From positions 1 through 29,795 of IMG/VR virus record IMGVR_UViG_3300007708_000018: 29,795 bases of DNA. One strand, written 5' to 3'. The notes under the pieces were generated by a model. The model had not been told where the DNA came from. It ran no database searches and saw only the letters and a list, made by a program, of their open reading frames with translations. This DNA is from a virus. Each line of letters begins with the position of its first letter. Position 1 is the first letter of the stretch. The translations under genes were made by a program, and so were the position numbers. Of the stretch, positions 12,994-18,818 are shown piece after piece.

Positions 12994-13415
12994 ACGTCGT
13001 GTAGTTTGCCATTGACTAGCACCTGTGGTCGTTCAGGGTAGTGACGTTTCCAACCATAGTCCTCATAGGTGAAACGAATGCCATACACCTCATAGATAAA
13101 TGAACGTGCCTGTCCAGAGATATCCGTGAAGTCTGCGAGGGCAGACATATCAAAATTAGGAATGTCACCCTGTTCAGAGTAATCACCAATAACCACTACC
13201 CTATCGCCTACCCAGCGACCAATGAAGTCTGCCATTACCTCTGCCACGAAGTCCCCTCCGCCACGCATAGGCGAACAGGTTGTCAGGACATACATCATGT
13301 CCGACAGAGAGGCTTCGTGTCCTGTGTGTTCACGCTGCTTTGCCCCAAGACCAATGTCGTGAGGGTGAACAGCCTCTTGCTTGTCAAGGTTGTAAATGCT
13401 GTGGTATTGTCCCAT
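12987..13415 (-). CDS. Conserved actinophage/actinobacterial MGQY-NLDK family protein (142 aa)
   Basis: The start MGQYHSIYNLDK (residues 1-12), the central RGGGDF (51-56) and GRWVGDRVVVIGDYSE (66-81) match a conserved family I know from actinophages and actinobacterial genomes. Its members share MGQY...NLDK and GRWaGDrivivGDY. The fold is likely alpha/beta; the function is unknown. It is full length for the family. SD AAAGGACA precedes the ATG; module copy 7 drives it. Its stop codon lies inside module copy 6. Confidence 0.75.
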   Translation of the reverse strand: MGQYHSIYNLDKQEAVHPHDIGLGAKQREHTGHEASLSDMMYVLTTCSPMRGGGDFVAEVMADFIGRWVGDRVVVIGDYSEQGDIPNFDMSALADFTDISGQARSFIYEVYGIRFTYEDYGWKRHYPERPQVLVNGKLHDVV

Positions 13416-13444
13416 TGTGTGTCCTTTGCTTTGTCTGTCTTATC

Positions 13445-13473
13445 AGTATACACTTGACCACCGACATGAAACT
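13445..13473 (-). promoter_or_regulatory. 29-bp promoter module, copy 7
   Basis: AGTTTCATGTC, spacer GGTGGTCAAGTG, -10 TATACT (plus 13445-13450). Feeds the MGQY-family gene. Confidence 0.85.
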
Positions 13474-13544
13474 CTGGGAATCTGGACAAGTAGTCGTAAT
13501 TCTTAATAACGTTTAGATAGCGAAACGGCTCGGGGATCCCCTGC

Positions 13545-13664
13545 CTACCTGTTGTAAAAAATCTTTTGCACTGCACCCAGAATCAGGGCAATGCCACCAG
13601 CCGCTAATGATAATGGAATGATTGCCACAAGACAAAGTATTCCAATTAGAATGAATATCTCCAT
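13545..13664 (-). CDS. Small membrane protein (39 aa)
   Basis: Two hydrophobic stretches run together (MEIFILIGILCLVAIIPLSL, then AAGGIALILGAV), followed by a short basic end QKIFYNR. Probably one or two membrane helices. Last of six genes linked by TAATG overlaps. A GGGGATCCCC palindrome (13533-13542) lies just beyond the stop and may help end transcription. Confidence 0.6.
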   Translation of the reverse strand: MEIFILIGILCLVAIIPLSLAAGGIALILGAVQKIFYNR

Positions 13665-13837
13665 TAGTTTCTCCCTATATATGTTTCAGCATCAGCGTCA
13701 TAGATATATGCGTTAGGGAATGTCTGCTTGATACTCAAAAGGAATCGCATAGCCGCTTCTTCATTACGGAATGTTGCCAGTTTGCTTTCCTTACCCTCGC
13801 CAGCCCAAACTTGATACTTGAGTGTATAATCAGGCAT
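13664..13837 (-). CDS. Small alpha/beta protein of unknown function (57 aa)
   Basis: MPDYTLKYQVWAGEGKESKL, then TFRNEEAAMRFLLSI and PNAYIYDAD: a strand-loop-helix-strand unit similar in style to 9059-9232. TAATG overlaps on both sides. Not recognised. Confidence 0.6.
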   Translation of the reverse strand: MPDYTLKYQVWAGEGKESKLATFRNEEAAMRFLLSIKQTFPNAYIYDADAETYIGRN

Positions 13838-13959
13838 TAGATAAACTCGAATGGGTCACGGTCTTGGAAAATCTCTTCCATATCAAAGAGTGAATACCCC
13901 TCTGGATTAGCGAGATACTCTGCCCACGCCTCACGGATTTCGTCTGCTTGTTCGTCCAT
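13837..13959 (-). CDS. Tiny acidic protein (40 aa)
   Basis: MDEQADEIREAWAEYLANPE then YSLFDMEEIFQDRDPFEFI. Very acidic and helical. TAATG overlaps on both sides support translation. Not recognised. Confidence 0.55.
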   Translation of the reverse strand: MDEQADEIREAWAEYLANPEGYSLFDMEEIFQDRDPFEFI

Positions 13960-14057
13960 TATTTTTCTCCTTTGTCGAATATATTCAGTATGACAGAAAC
14001 TTGCTCGTCTGTCAAGTTGTTTACTGCTTCCCAGTTGATTACTTTATCCCAGTCCAT
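13959..14057 (-). CDS. Tiny protein of unknown function (32 aa)
   Basis: MDWDKVINWEAVNNLTDEQV then SVILNIFDKGEK, helical. It ends in AAAGGAGAAAAATAATG, supplying the SD of the next gene. TAATG overlaps at both ends. Not recognised. Confidence 0.5.
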   Translation of the reverse strand: MDWDKVINWEAVNNLTDEQVSVILNIFDKGEK

Positions 14058-14176
14058 TATCGAATCCTTACATTACATTTGGGGCAGTAGTGTCCAAGTT
14101 GTTTACCTAAGTCTACCCACGAAAAATAGTGTTGGCAGTCTGGCTTACCAATATAATTACCAGTATAGTTATTCAT
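14057..14176 (-). CDS. Tiny zinc-site protein (39 aa)
   Basis: C14-x-H16 and C31-x2-C34 (PDCQHYF... HYCPKCNVRIR) make a plausible single zinc-binding site. TAATG overlaps on both sides. Function unknown. Confidence 0.55.
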   Translation of the reverse strand: MNNYTGNYIGKPDCQHYFSWVDLGKQLGHYCPKCNVRIR

Positions 14177-14460
14177 TAGCAATCACCCTCTACGTCTTCA
14201 AAGATAAATGCGTCAAGACGGTGTTGGTCAACAAATGTACCTGCGTCAACATACGGACTGTCCTTGTAGGTTACTCCGTGTGGCAATTCGATTACTTCAT
14301 CATAGTCCCCTGCCGATACTGCCACAACTGCGGCTATGGCACATTGAACCATAAACTGCGGAATGGGGGGGTAGCAATTTGATGAAAAGTGAATACTGAT
14401 AGCGTCCTCTAAAGACATATGAGGGTCAGTAGCGAGAGATAAAGCAGTTGAGTAGCCCAT
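14176..14460 (-). CDS. Protein of unknown function (94 aa)
   Basis: MGYSTALSLATDPHMSLEDA, a hydrophobic centre (FMVQCAIAAVVAVSAGDYDE) and an acidic end. Likely alpha/beta and soluble. First gene of the six-gene chain 14460-13545, preceded by AAAGGA and module copy 8. Not recognised. Confidence 0.6.
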   Translation of the reverse strand: MGYSTALSLATDPHMSLEDAISIHFSSNCYPPIPQFMVQCAIAAVVAVSAGDYDEVIELPHGVTYKDSPYVDAGTFVDQHRLDAFIFEDVEGDC

Positions 14461-14484
14461 TATTTTCCTTTGTTCGATAGTCTA

Positions 14485-14513
14485 ATTATACAGGGTAGCA
14501 CCGACATCAAACT
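14485..14513 (-). promoter_or_regulatory. 29-bp promoter module, copy 8
   Basis: AGTTTGATGTC, spacer GGTGCTACCCTG, -10 TATAAT (plus 14485-14490). The TGA stop of the upstream gene (14507) is inside the motif. Feeds 14460-13545. Confidence 0.8.
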
Positions 14514-14812
14514 TCGTCTTTGAATACATCAGCAAAGTATTCGTTGAGCCAAACTTCGGTTTCATTGGCACAGTCCCAGATAGCCAACTGTCCCTGTTGC
14601 TTGCCAAGAGTCATAGCGATATCCAAGTCTGATACCCAAACGCTACGGTCAAGGTACATCACACCACTTTCGGGATTAGTCCACACGCCTACGTAATCCC
14701 CTGAAATAGTGTCGTCAAGGCTATCGTATTTGTGGACTGCCACCCAATAGCCTGTTTTTGCGTGGGAGAGAATAAACTGCCCATCAAGGTTGAGATAAGT
14801 ACCGTCATTCAT
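14507..14812 (-). CDS. Beta-rich protein of unknown function (101 aa)
   Basis: MNDGTYLNLDGQFILSHAKT, then GYWVAVHKYDSLDDTISGDY and VGVWTNPESGVMYLDRSVWV. Many aromatic strands suggest a beta barrel or SH3-like domain, followed by a C-terminal helix. The ATG at 14812 is preferred because GAAAGGACA precedes it by 5 nt. Not recognised. Confidence 0.6.
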   Translation of the reverse strand: MNDGTYLNLDGQFILSHAKTGYWVAVHKYDSLDDTISGDYVGVWTNPESGVMYLDRSVWVSDLDIAMTLGKQQGQLAIWDCANETEVWLNEYFADVFKDEV

Positions 14813-14839
14813 AGTGTGTCCTTTCGTTGTCATACTATC

Positions 14840-14868
14840 ATTATACCAAGTACCACGGACATGAAACT
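14840..14868 (-). promoter_or_regulatory. 29-bp promoter module, copy 9
   Basis: AGTTTCATGTC, spacer CGTGGTACTTGG, -10 TATAAT (plus 14840-14845). Feeds 14812-14507. The TATGTTAGGACAAAGCGGCT element (14908) is upstream. Confidence 0.85.
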
Positions 14869-14942
14869 CTGGGATTTTGGGAAATAAATCGTAAAGATTG
14901 TAATCGGTATGTTAGGACAAAGCGGCTCGGGCGATTTCTCGC

Positions 14943-15494
14943 CTAGATTGCCGAACCTCTCACGACAATCCAGATAAGTGCTTGAGCAGTTCGAGGAGTC
15001 AGACCAAACTCCTTAGCAACATTACGGCAAGCAAGTGAGAGAGCGAAATACTGTCCCTGCGTAGGGCTGTCAGTTTCCATATTGGCTGCTCTCATCATCC
15101 ACACATCTATCACAACAGCGTCACTATCTCCAGCGATAGCACGAGCGAACGCATTTGTCTTGAGACCTTTGAGAGCATAGAAACCAGCAGTCAGACTAGC
15201 CTGTGCCATTTTGAGATTGTTGCCAAGACCTTTAGGCGTGTGTCCAAGCGAGAAGGCAATAGCCTTTTCGATATTGCTTGCCCAACGCTCACGAGGAGAA
15301 AATGCCGAAACAACACTAGCACCAACTTCGAGCGTGGTGTCCAGATTACGAGCAACTTCGTGAGCAACTTCCTGTGCTTCGTGATACCAGACACTAGCCT
15401 GTTCGACCTGTCCAAGAGTGGCACGAACAATCAAGTCACGGTAAAGGTCGGTAGCGGTAGCGGTGTAAGTTTCGTTAGCGGTGAGAGTAGTCAT
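14943..15494 (-). CDS. Conserved SPR-RW-N family protein (DUF7178-like)
   Basis: This 183-aa protein has three blocks: VVSAFSPRERWASN (residues 61-74), LKGLKTNAFARAIAGD (108-123) and AVVIDVWMMRAAN (126-138). This order (SPRxxWxxN, K-x-aFxxNixGD-like, tVDvW) matches a mostly helical family in actinophages and mobile elements. A resemblance to helix-hairpin-helix glycosylase-like folds is possible but unproven. Function unknown. The ATG at 15494 has AAAGGACA before it; an upstream in-frame start lies within the promoter. Confidence 0.65.
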   Translation of the reverse strand: MTTLTANETYTATATDLYRDLIVRATLGQVEQASVWYHEAQEVAHEVARNLDTTLEVGASVVSAFSPRERWASNIEKAIAFSLGHTPKGLGNNLKMAQASLTAGFYALKGLKTNAFARAIAGDSDAVVIDVWMMRAANMETDSPTQGQYFALSLACRNVAKEFGLTPRTAQALIWIVVRGSAI

Positions 15495-15524
15495 TAGTTT
15501 GTCCTTTGTTTGGTTGATAGTTCT

Positions 15525-15553
15525 AGTATACATCTGACCACCGACATATAACT
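15525..15553 (-). promoter_or_regulatory. 29-bp promoter module, copy 10
   Basis: AGTTATATGTC, spacer GGTGGTCAGATG, -10 TATACT (plus 15525-15530). Feeds the 183-aa gene. TTCGTAA (15584) and a DnaA box (15624-15632) are upstream. Confidence 0.85.
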
Positions 15554-15623
15554 AGGAAAAAATCCAGGGGAATCTTAAAGTGTTTCGTAACTAAAATGCC
15601 CGATCCAAATCGGCTCGGGACCC

Positions 15624-15632
15624 TGTGGATAA
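15624..15632 (-). promoter_or_regulatory. DnaA-box match TTATCCACA
   Basis: Perfect match on the minus strand in CCTGTGGATAACTTTT, preceded by GGCTCGGG (15611). Confidence 0.55.
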
Positions 15633-15635
15633 CTT

Positions 15636-15704
15636 TTAGCCATTGAGCCACGCCAGGAATATGGTTAGTATTCCCAGCGTGACAACAATAAGAATTTCAG
15701 TCAT
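15636..15704 (-). CDS. Candidate membrane micropeptide (22 aa)
   Basis: MTEILIVVTLGILTIFLAWL then NG: a single membrane helix. It overlaps the preceding gene by 8 nt, as other gene pairs here do, and is the last of the unit 16258-15636. Very short, so only moderately supported. Confidence 0.4.
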   Translation of the reverse strand: MTEILIVVTLGILTIFLAWLNG

Positions 15705-15879
15705 TCTCTATACCATTCCAACAGGCAGAGATAAAACGGTCAGCGATAAAACGCTCGTTATCCTTTGCCATCAGTCCAGCAAAATCGTGAATGAGAGTAT
15801 CAAAAGTGTTCTCGTCAATCTTGAGAGCATAGATGTTCAGCAATTCTGAAACGGCTACATAGTCTTTGCGAGTCATCAT
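15697..15879 (-). CDS. Conserved MTRKDY family small protein (60 aa)
   Basis: MMTRKDYVAVSELLNIYAL and DFAGLMAKDNERFIADRFIS then ACW. The pattern (M-T-x-KDY ... DN-x-RF-x-x-xRF-x-x-AC) is common in small helical proteins of actinophages and mobile elements with no known function. Starts at a TAATG overlap; a start 18 nt earlier is less likely. Confidence 0.7.
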   Translation of the reverse strand: MMTRKDYVAVSELLNIYALKIDENTFDTLIHDFAGLMAKDNERFIADRFISACWNGIEND

Positions 15880-16076
15880 TAGGATACACTCACCCAACGC
15901 ATAGCGGTACGCAACAAATTGTCATAGTCACCAGACATACTCTGGCTAGTGTATTCGTTTACTTCATCAGATGAAACGCCAGCCTTACGGAGAGCCTTTG
16001 ATACCTCGCCCATTATGGCAAAGGCGTTTCCGTCTTTTCCAACAAGGCTAACTTCGATTTCGGGATACTTTGTCAT
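15879..16076 (-). CDS. Conserved small protein, YPEIEVSLVGKDGNAF family (65 aa)
   Basis: MTKYPEIEVSLVGKDGNAFA, then EVSKALRKAGVSSDEV and SGDYDNLLRTAMRWVSV. It closely follows a well-populated family of small proteins in actinobacteria, phages and plasmids (VxLVGxDGNAFxI ... ALRxAGV ... SGDYDxLLxTxMRWV). Function unknown. TAATG overlaps on both sides link it to the MTRKDY protein, a neighbour pair that I believe recurs elsewhere. Confidence 0.75.
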   Translation of the reverse strand: MTKYPEIEVSLVGKDGNAFAIMGEVSKALRKAGVSSDEVNEYTSQSMSGDYDNLLRTAMRWVSVS

Positions 16077-16258
16077 TAGTTCTTTTCCTTTTCTGTTGCT
16101 TTGGTTTCTGCCATTTCGAGCAATTTGATTCGGTCATTTTCCGAGAGCATAGCCCAAGCGTATCCAAACGCATAGGCGTAAGCGATATCACTTTTTCCGC
16201 TGTGTGCCTTTTTGAGATTGGCAACTACTTCACTTGAGCGATTGATTGTTGATTTCAT
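16076..16258 (-). CDS. Small helical protein of unknown function (60 aa)
   Basis: MKSTINRSSEVVANLKKAHS then IAYAYAFGYAWAMLSENDRI. A basic N-terminus and an Ala/Tyr-rich helix, ending in charged residues. AAAAGGACA precedes the ATG. First of the four-gene unit 16258-15636 from module copy 11. Not recognised. Confidence 0.6.
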   Translation of the reverse strand: MKSTINRSSEVVANLKKAHSGKSDIAYAYAFGYAWAMLSENDRIKLLEMAETKATEKEKN

Positions 16259-16286
16259 TTTTCTGTCCTTTTCTGTTCGTATTACT

Positions 16287-16315
16287 ATTATAACCTAGAC
16301 CACGGACACGAAACT
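16287..16315 (-). promoter_or_regulatory. 29-bp promoter module, copy 11
   Basis: AGTTTCGTGTC, spacer CGTGGTCTAGGT, -10 TATAAT (plus 16287-16292). The TAG stop of the upstream gene (16314-16316) uses the AG of the motif. Feeds 16258-15636. Confidence 0.85.
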
Positions 16316-16478
16316 ATTCGTTTTCACGAATGGCTTGTGTCTTGATAGCCTTGCGAGTACGCAAACGGTTTGGGCGATTGTCGTGGGTAGTGGCTGCGTT
16401 TGACCTACGGATTTCACGCATAGCCTCAATATAGGGCTTGTTCTCAATACCTTTGTGAGATGTGTTCTTTTTCTTCAT
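16314..16478 (-). CDS. Highly basic small protein (54 aa)
   Basis: MKKKNTSHKGIENKPYIEAM then REIRRSNAATTHDNRPNRLR and TRKAIKTQ. Rich in Arg, Lys and Asn, so it may bind nucleic acid. TATAAT (plus 16485-16490) ends 6 nt before the ATG, so the mRNA is probably leaderless. Not recognised. Confidence 0.6.
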   Translation of the reverse strand: MKKKNTSHKGIENKPYIEAMREIRRSNAATTHDNRPNRLRTRKAIKTQAIRENE

Positions 16479-16484
16479 AGTCTT

Positions 16485-16513
16485 ATTATACATCAGAGGT
16501 ATGACATATAACT
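16485..16513 (-). promoter_or_regulatory. 29-bp promoter module, copy 12 (spacer class II)
   Basis: AGTTATATGTC, spacer ATACCTCTGATG, -10 TATAAT. Feeds the leaderless gene at 16478. Confidence 0.75.
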
Positions 16514-16593
16514 ACCGATTTCTGGGGAAACGCAATAATGTTTCGTAATTAGCAATAAAGTTGCGTCGCTCGGGCTTCGCAAAAATCTTGCGT

Positions 16594-16638
16594 GGGGAGA
16601 GAGATTATTTGCTAGTTTTCTAGGCTCACTCTCTCCCC
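16594..16638 (-). terminator. Hairpin with conserved loop, copy A
   Basis: A 10-bp stem GGGGAGAGAG / CTCTCTCCCC (16594-16603, 16629-16638) encloses a loop containing ATTATTTGCTA...CTAGGCTCA. It lies just after the 16646-16873 gene. The loop is shared with 17585-17626 while the stem sequence differs. Confidence 0.7.
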
Positions 16639-16645
16639 TTGCCGA

Positions 16646-16873
16646 TTACATCACATAACGCTTGTGAATTGCCAATTCGTCAGAGGCGATAAGCGTTGTC
16701 CAACCAGACGATTTTTCATCAACAGAAACTGCGTAGGCGACATACGGTTCACCTTTGGCAATTCCGTTCTTGGCTCGTGCTTCAGCACCGACAGAGATTG
16801 GCACAATCTCATTGACCTTGCCAATAACCTGGCTGTCGTGAGTTTTGATTGTGTATCCGATTAGTTCGTTCAT
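16646..16873 (-). CDS. Small beta-barrel-like protein of unknown function (75 aa)
   Basis: MNELIGYTIKTHDSQVIGKV, then NEIVPISVGAEARAKNG, EPYVAYAVSVDE and a basic end HKRYVM. Short strands and turns suggest a PRC-barrel or SH3-like domain. AAAGGAAA precedes the ATG. Single-gene unit between module copy 13 and hairpin copy A. Not recognised. Confidence 0.6.
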   Translation of the reverse strand: MNELIGYTIKTHDSQVIGKVNEIVPISVGAEARAKNGIAKGEPYVAYAVSVDEKSSGWTTLIASDELAIHKRYVM

Positions 16874-16900
16874 TTTTTTCCTTTTCTTTGTTATATTCCA

Positions 16901-16929
16901 ATTATATCAGCGACCACCGACATATAACT
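16901..16929 (-). promoter_or_regulatory. 29-bp promoter module, copy 13
   Basis: AGTTATATGTC, spacer GGTGGTCGCTGA, -10 TATAAT (plus 16901-16906). The upstream gene's TAG stop (16928-16930) overlaps the start of the motif. Feeds the 75-aa gene. Confidence 0.85.
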
Positions 16930-17092
16930 AGTTGGCGTATACGTCCAACAGGCTCTGCCAGACAGCAATTCGACCAGTAGCAAAGTATGCCATTTGGATA
17001 TTGCCTCGTGCCTGATAGTCTGCCAAGTCAATTTCCTCGTCAGCGATAAAGCGAGCAATCATTTCGGTTGAGATTATGATTTCTGATTTCAT
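16928..17092 (-). CDS. Small helical protein of unknown function (54 aa)
   Basis: MKSEIIISTEMIARFIADEE then IDLADYQARGNIQMAYFATG and RIAVWQSLLD. Two or three helices. The ATG at 17092 has GAAAGGC before it. Its stop is formed by the next promoter module. Not recognised. Confidence 0.6.
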   Translation of the reverse strand: MKSEIIISTEMIARFIADEEIDLADYQARGNIQMAYFATGRIAVWQSLLDVYAN

Positions 17093-17116
17093 TAGTTTGC
17101 CTTTCGTTATATCTTT

Positions 17117-17145
17117 ATTATACAGGCGAGCACCGACACGAAACC
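17117..17145 (-). promoter_or_regulatory. 29-bp promoter module, copy 14
   Basis: GGTTTCGTGTC, spacer GGTGCTCGCCTG, -10 TATAAT (plus 17117-17122). Feeds the 54-aa gene. Confidence 0.8.
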
Positions 17146-17233
17146 CCTGAAATTCAGGGAAACGCAATAATGTTTCATAAAGACGCAAAGATCTTGTGCC
17201 GCCCGAGCCAGGTATGTTAGGACAAACCTCTCC

Positions 17234-17467
17234 CTAGAACCAATCAGCCTCAGTTGTGCTAACGCCAACAAAACGAGCATTGTTGTGACAAAAAAGGCAA
17301 CGCTCAGTTCTGTCACCAGCAAACTGAAAAAGGACAGTCGCCTCAAAGCCACAATTCTGGCAAGGGCGAACGGCAGAAAAAGGACCAGAGTCCTCTTGGT
17401 CACAGCCACAGAAGGCAAATTGCTCTGAGCAGAAGGGGCAGAAATAGGATTCATCGAATGTGTTCAT
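17234..17467 (-). CDS. Multi-zinc-ribbon protein (77 aa)
   Basis: Four cysteine pairs: C10-x2-C13, C20-x-C22, C36-x2-C39 and C57-x2-C60, enough for two zinc ribbons. Such proteins commonly bind nucleic acid or act as protein adaptors; no specific function can be assigned. TATAAT (plus 17474-17479) ends 6 nt before the ATG at 17467, so it is probably leaderless; an ATG two codons upstream would cut into the expected start of transcription. Confidence 0.65.
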   Translation of the reverse strand: MNTFDESYFCPFCSEQFAFCGCDQEDSGPFSAVRPCQNCGFEATVLFQFAGDRTERCLFCHNNARFVGVSTTEADWF

Positions 17468-17473
17468 ATACAC

Positions 17474-17502
17474 ATTATAACAACGAGCACGGACATATAA
17501 CT
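17474..17502 (-). promoter_or_regulatory. 29-bp promoter module, copy 15
   Basis: AGTTATATGTC, spacer CGTGCTCGTTGT, -10 TATAAT. Feeds the leaderless zinc-ribbon gene at 17467. Confidence 0.8.
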
Positions 17503-17571
17503 CCAGGAATTCGGGAAAAAAGATCTTAATTACGTAAAGAATTTCCTAGATCTAAAATGCCCGAGCCAGCC

Positions 17572-17580
17572 TGTGGATAA
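17572..17580 (-). promoter_or_regulatory. DnaA-box match TTATCCACA
   Basis: Perfect match on the minus strand beside GCCCGAGCC (17559) and directly before hairpin copy B. Confidence 0.55.
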
Positions 17581-17584
17581 CTTT

Positions 17585-17626
17585 GGGGATAGGTTTATTT
17601 GCTATTTCTAGGCTCACCCTATCCCC
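17585..17626 (-). terminator. Hairpin with conserved loop, copy B
   Basis: A 9-bp stem GGGGATAGG / CCTATCCCC (17585-17593, 17618-17626) encloses TTTATTTGCTA...CTAGGCTCA. Lies just after the 17634-17777 gene. Loop matches copy A; stem differs. Confidence 0.7.
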
Positions 17627-17633
17627 TGCCAAA

Positions 17634-17777
17634 TTATGAGGGGTAGATATCCTCGCTAGGCAAGACAGCAATCGTGTCAGTACCGTCAATCATTATGTGT
17701 GTGAATTTATCACTTTCGAATACGATTTCTCCTGTGAGAAAGTCATTTCCGTCATATGGAATATACATTGCGTTCAT
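17634..17777 (-). CDS. Small beta-rich protein of unknown function (47 aa)
   Basis: MNAMYIPYDGNDFLTGEIVF then ESDKFTHIMIDGTDTIAVLP and SEDIYPS. Short strands suggest a small barrel. AAAGGACA precedes the ATG. Single gene between module copy 16 and hairpin copy B. Not recognised. Confidence 0.6.
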   Translation of the reverse strand: MNAMYIPYDGNDFLTGEIVFESDKFTHIMIDGTDTIAVLPSEDIYPS

Positions 17778-17806
17778 TTGTTTGTCCTTTGCTTGTTGAT
17801 GTTATC

Positions 17807-17835
17807 AGTATACCGTGTACCACCGACACGAAACT
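17807..17835 (-). promoter_or_regulatory. 29-bp promoter module, copy 16
   Basis: AGTTTCGTGTC, spacer GGTGGTACACGG, -10 TATACT (plus 17807-17812). The upstream gene's TAG stop (17834-17836) overlaps the motif. Feeds the 47-aa gene. Confidence 0.85.
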
Positions 17836-17962
17836 ATCCTGTGATTGAGATAATTTCGAATTCAGCACGGAATTTGGCAAGGTCACGCCAATGAACGGCA
17901 GAGTAAACCTCACGTCCATTCTCGATATATTGAACCAAGTAGTAGTTGTCTTTTTCAGCCAT
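17834..17962 (-). CDS. Tiny protein of unknown function (42 aa)
   Basis: MAEKDNYYLVQYIENGREVY then SAVHWRDLAKFRAEFEI. Strand-turn-strand-helix. AAAAGGACA before the ATG at 17962; earlier in-frame starts lie within the promoter or intergenic repeats. Not recognised. Confidence 0.6.
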   Translation of the reverse strand: MAEKDNYYLVQYIENGREVYSAVHWRDLAKFRAEFEIISITG

Positions 17963-17992
17963 GTTATTGTCCTTTTCTTTGTTGATATAATC

Positions 17993-18021
17993 AGTATACA
18001 GCCGACCACGGACATGAAACC
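17993..18021 (-). promoter_or_regulatory. 29-bp promoter module, copy 17
   Basis: GGTTTCATGTC, spacer CGTGGTCGGCTG, -10 TATACT (plus 17993-17998). Feeds the 42-aa gene. TTCGTAA at 18060 upstream. Confidence 0.85.
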
Positions 18022-18083
18022 CCAAAAATCTAGGAAAATCCAGGGAAATATCGTAACACTTCGTAACAAAGTTACTAACAGCC

Positions 18084-18136
18084 TGTGGATAAGTGCTCGG
18101 GCTTCCTGTGGATAACTTTTTTGGGGGTGTGGATAA
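18084..18136 (-). promoter_or_regulatory. Cluster of three DnaA-box matches
   Basis: Three perfect TTATCCACA on the minus strand at 18084-18092, 18107-18115 and 18128-18136, with GCTCGGGC between the first two. This is the densest group in the window. Confidence 0.6.
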
Positions 18137-18147
18137 CTTGATCCGCC

Positions 18148-18243
18148 TTACTGTTCCAAATAACACGATAGACAAATCTCATAGGCAATAAATCCTAGAG
18201 TGTCCTCGTCAATTTTTCTTCCACAGTCATTACACTTAGTCAC
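18148..18243 (-). CDS. Tiny zinc-ribbon protein (31 aa, GTG start)
   Basis: C4-x2-C7 and C24-x2-C27 (MTKCNDCGRKID... YEICLSCYLEQ) form a minimal zinc ribbon. The GTG start lies 3 nt after the stop of the upstream gene, implying coupling. Followed by the DnaA-box cluster. Function unknown. Confidence 0.5.
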   Translation of the reverse strand: MTKCNDCGRKIDEDTLGFIAYEICLSCYLEQ

Positions 18244-18246
18244 AGT

Positions 18247-18426
18247 CTATCGCTTCATCAGTTGGCGAGTGAGCGTGAGTGCTTCCTCGAAATCGTGATT
18301 TGTGAATACGCTACCCTGTGCCAATTTGACGAGAGCGTTTAGGCGTAGTGCCTTTTGCTTAGGCGTGAGAGCGTTGATGTTGATGTCCTCAACTTCGTTG
18401 ATGTCAATGTCAATTTCGATTTCCAT
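18247..18426 (-). CDS. Small helical protein of unknown function (59 aa)
   Basis: MEIEIDIDINEVEDININAL, an Ile/Asp alternating strand, then helices (KQKALRLNALVKLAQGSVFT, FEEALTLTRQLMKR). AAAGGAAAC precedes the ATG. Read from module copy 18 with the following zinc ribbon. Not recognised. Confidence 0.6.
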   Translation of the reverse strand: MEIEIDIDINEVEDININALTPKQKALRLNALVKLAQGSVFTNHDFEEALTLTRQLMKR

Positions 18427-18452
18427 TTTGTTTCCTTTGCTTGATTACTTAC

Positions 18453-18481
18453 AGTATGTCACAGACCACGGACACGGAACT
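18453..18481 (-). promoter_or_regulatory. 29-bp promoter module, copy 18
   Basis: AGTTCCGTGTC, spacer CGTGGTCTGTGA, -10 CATACT (plus 18453-18458). The upstream gene's TAG stop (18480-18482) overlaps the motif. Feeds 18426-18148. Confidence 0.8.
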
Positions 18482-18656
18482 ACATTCCGAGAGTCTGGCG
18501 AGCAACCAGAGTGATTTCCTCATCTGTGTATTCTGACTGAGTAGCCAAGAGAGCATTGTAGTTTTGAGTATCACGATAGACTGCGTTTCCGTAGTCAGAG
18601 AATACTGCTGTGATTGCTGAAATCTTAGCCTGTACTAATTCTTGTTTGATGTTCAT
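18480..18656 (-). CDS. Small helical protein of unknown function (58 aa)
   Basis: MNIKQELVQAKISAITAVFS then DYGNAVYRDTQNYNALLATQ and a C-terminal helix. AAGGAAATGA lies before the ATG. The transcript from module copy 19 would have a leader of about 125 nt carrying three TTATTTGCT-type repeats, which is unusually long for this block. Not recognised. Confidence 0.6.
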   Translation of the reverse strand: MNIKQELVQAKISAITAVFSDYGNAVYRDTQNYNALLATQSEYTDEEITLVARQTLGM

Positions 18657-18684
18657 TTCATTTCCTTATCCGAAACATTTAGAC

Positions 18685-18741
18685 TTATTTGCTCTGACAC
18701 TTATTTGCTAGGCTCACCTTGCGGATTATTTGCTAGGCTCA
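18685..18741 (-). repeat. Three copies of the TTATTTGCTAGGCTCA motif
   Basis: TTATTTGCT (18685-18693, partial), TTATTTGCTAGGCTCA (18701-18716 and 18726-18741, identical). The same sequence forms the loop of the hairpins at 16594 and 17585. Here it lies in the leader of the 18480-18656 gene, and I see no clear enclosing stem. Confidence 0.65.
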
Positions 18742-18789
18742 TTATCTGAGGCTCACTCTTTATGTTTCTCTGTTTATCTTTATATCTTC

Positions 18790-18818
18790 ATTATAATCGA
18801 GACCACGGACATATAACT
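18790..18818 (-). promoter_or_regulatory. 29-bp promoter module, copy 19
   Basis: AGTTATATGTC, spacer CGTGGTCTCGAT, -10 TATAAT (plus 18790-18795). Feeds 18656-18480 through a repeat-bearing leader. Two CTATATRTAGTA elements (18885 and, inverted, 18914) and a DnaA box (18934) lie upstream. Confidence 0.8.
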
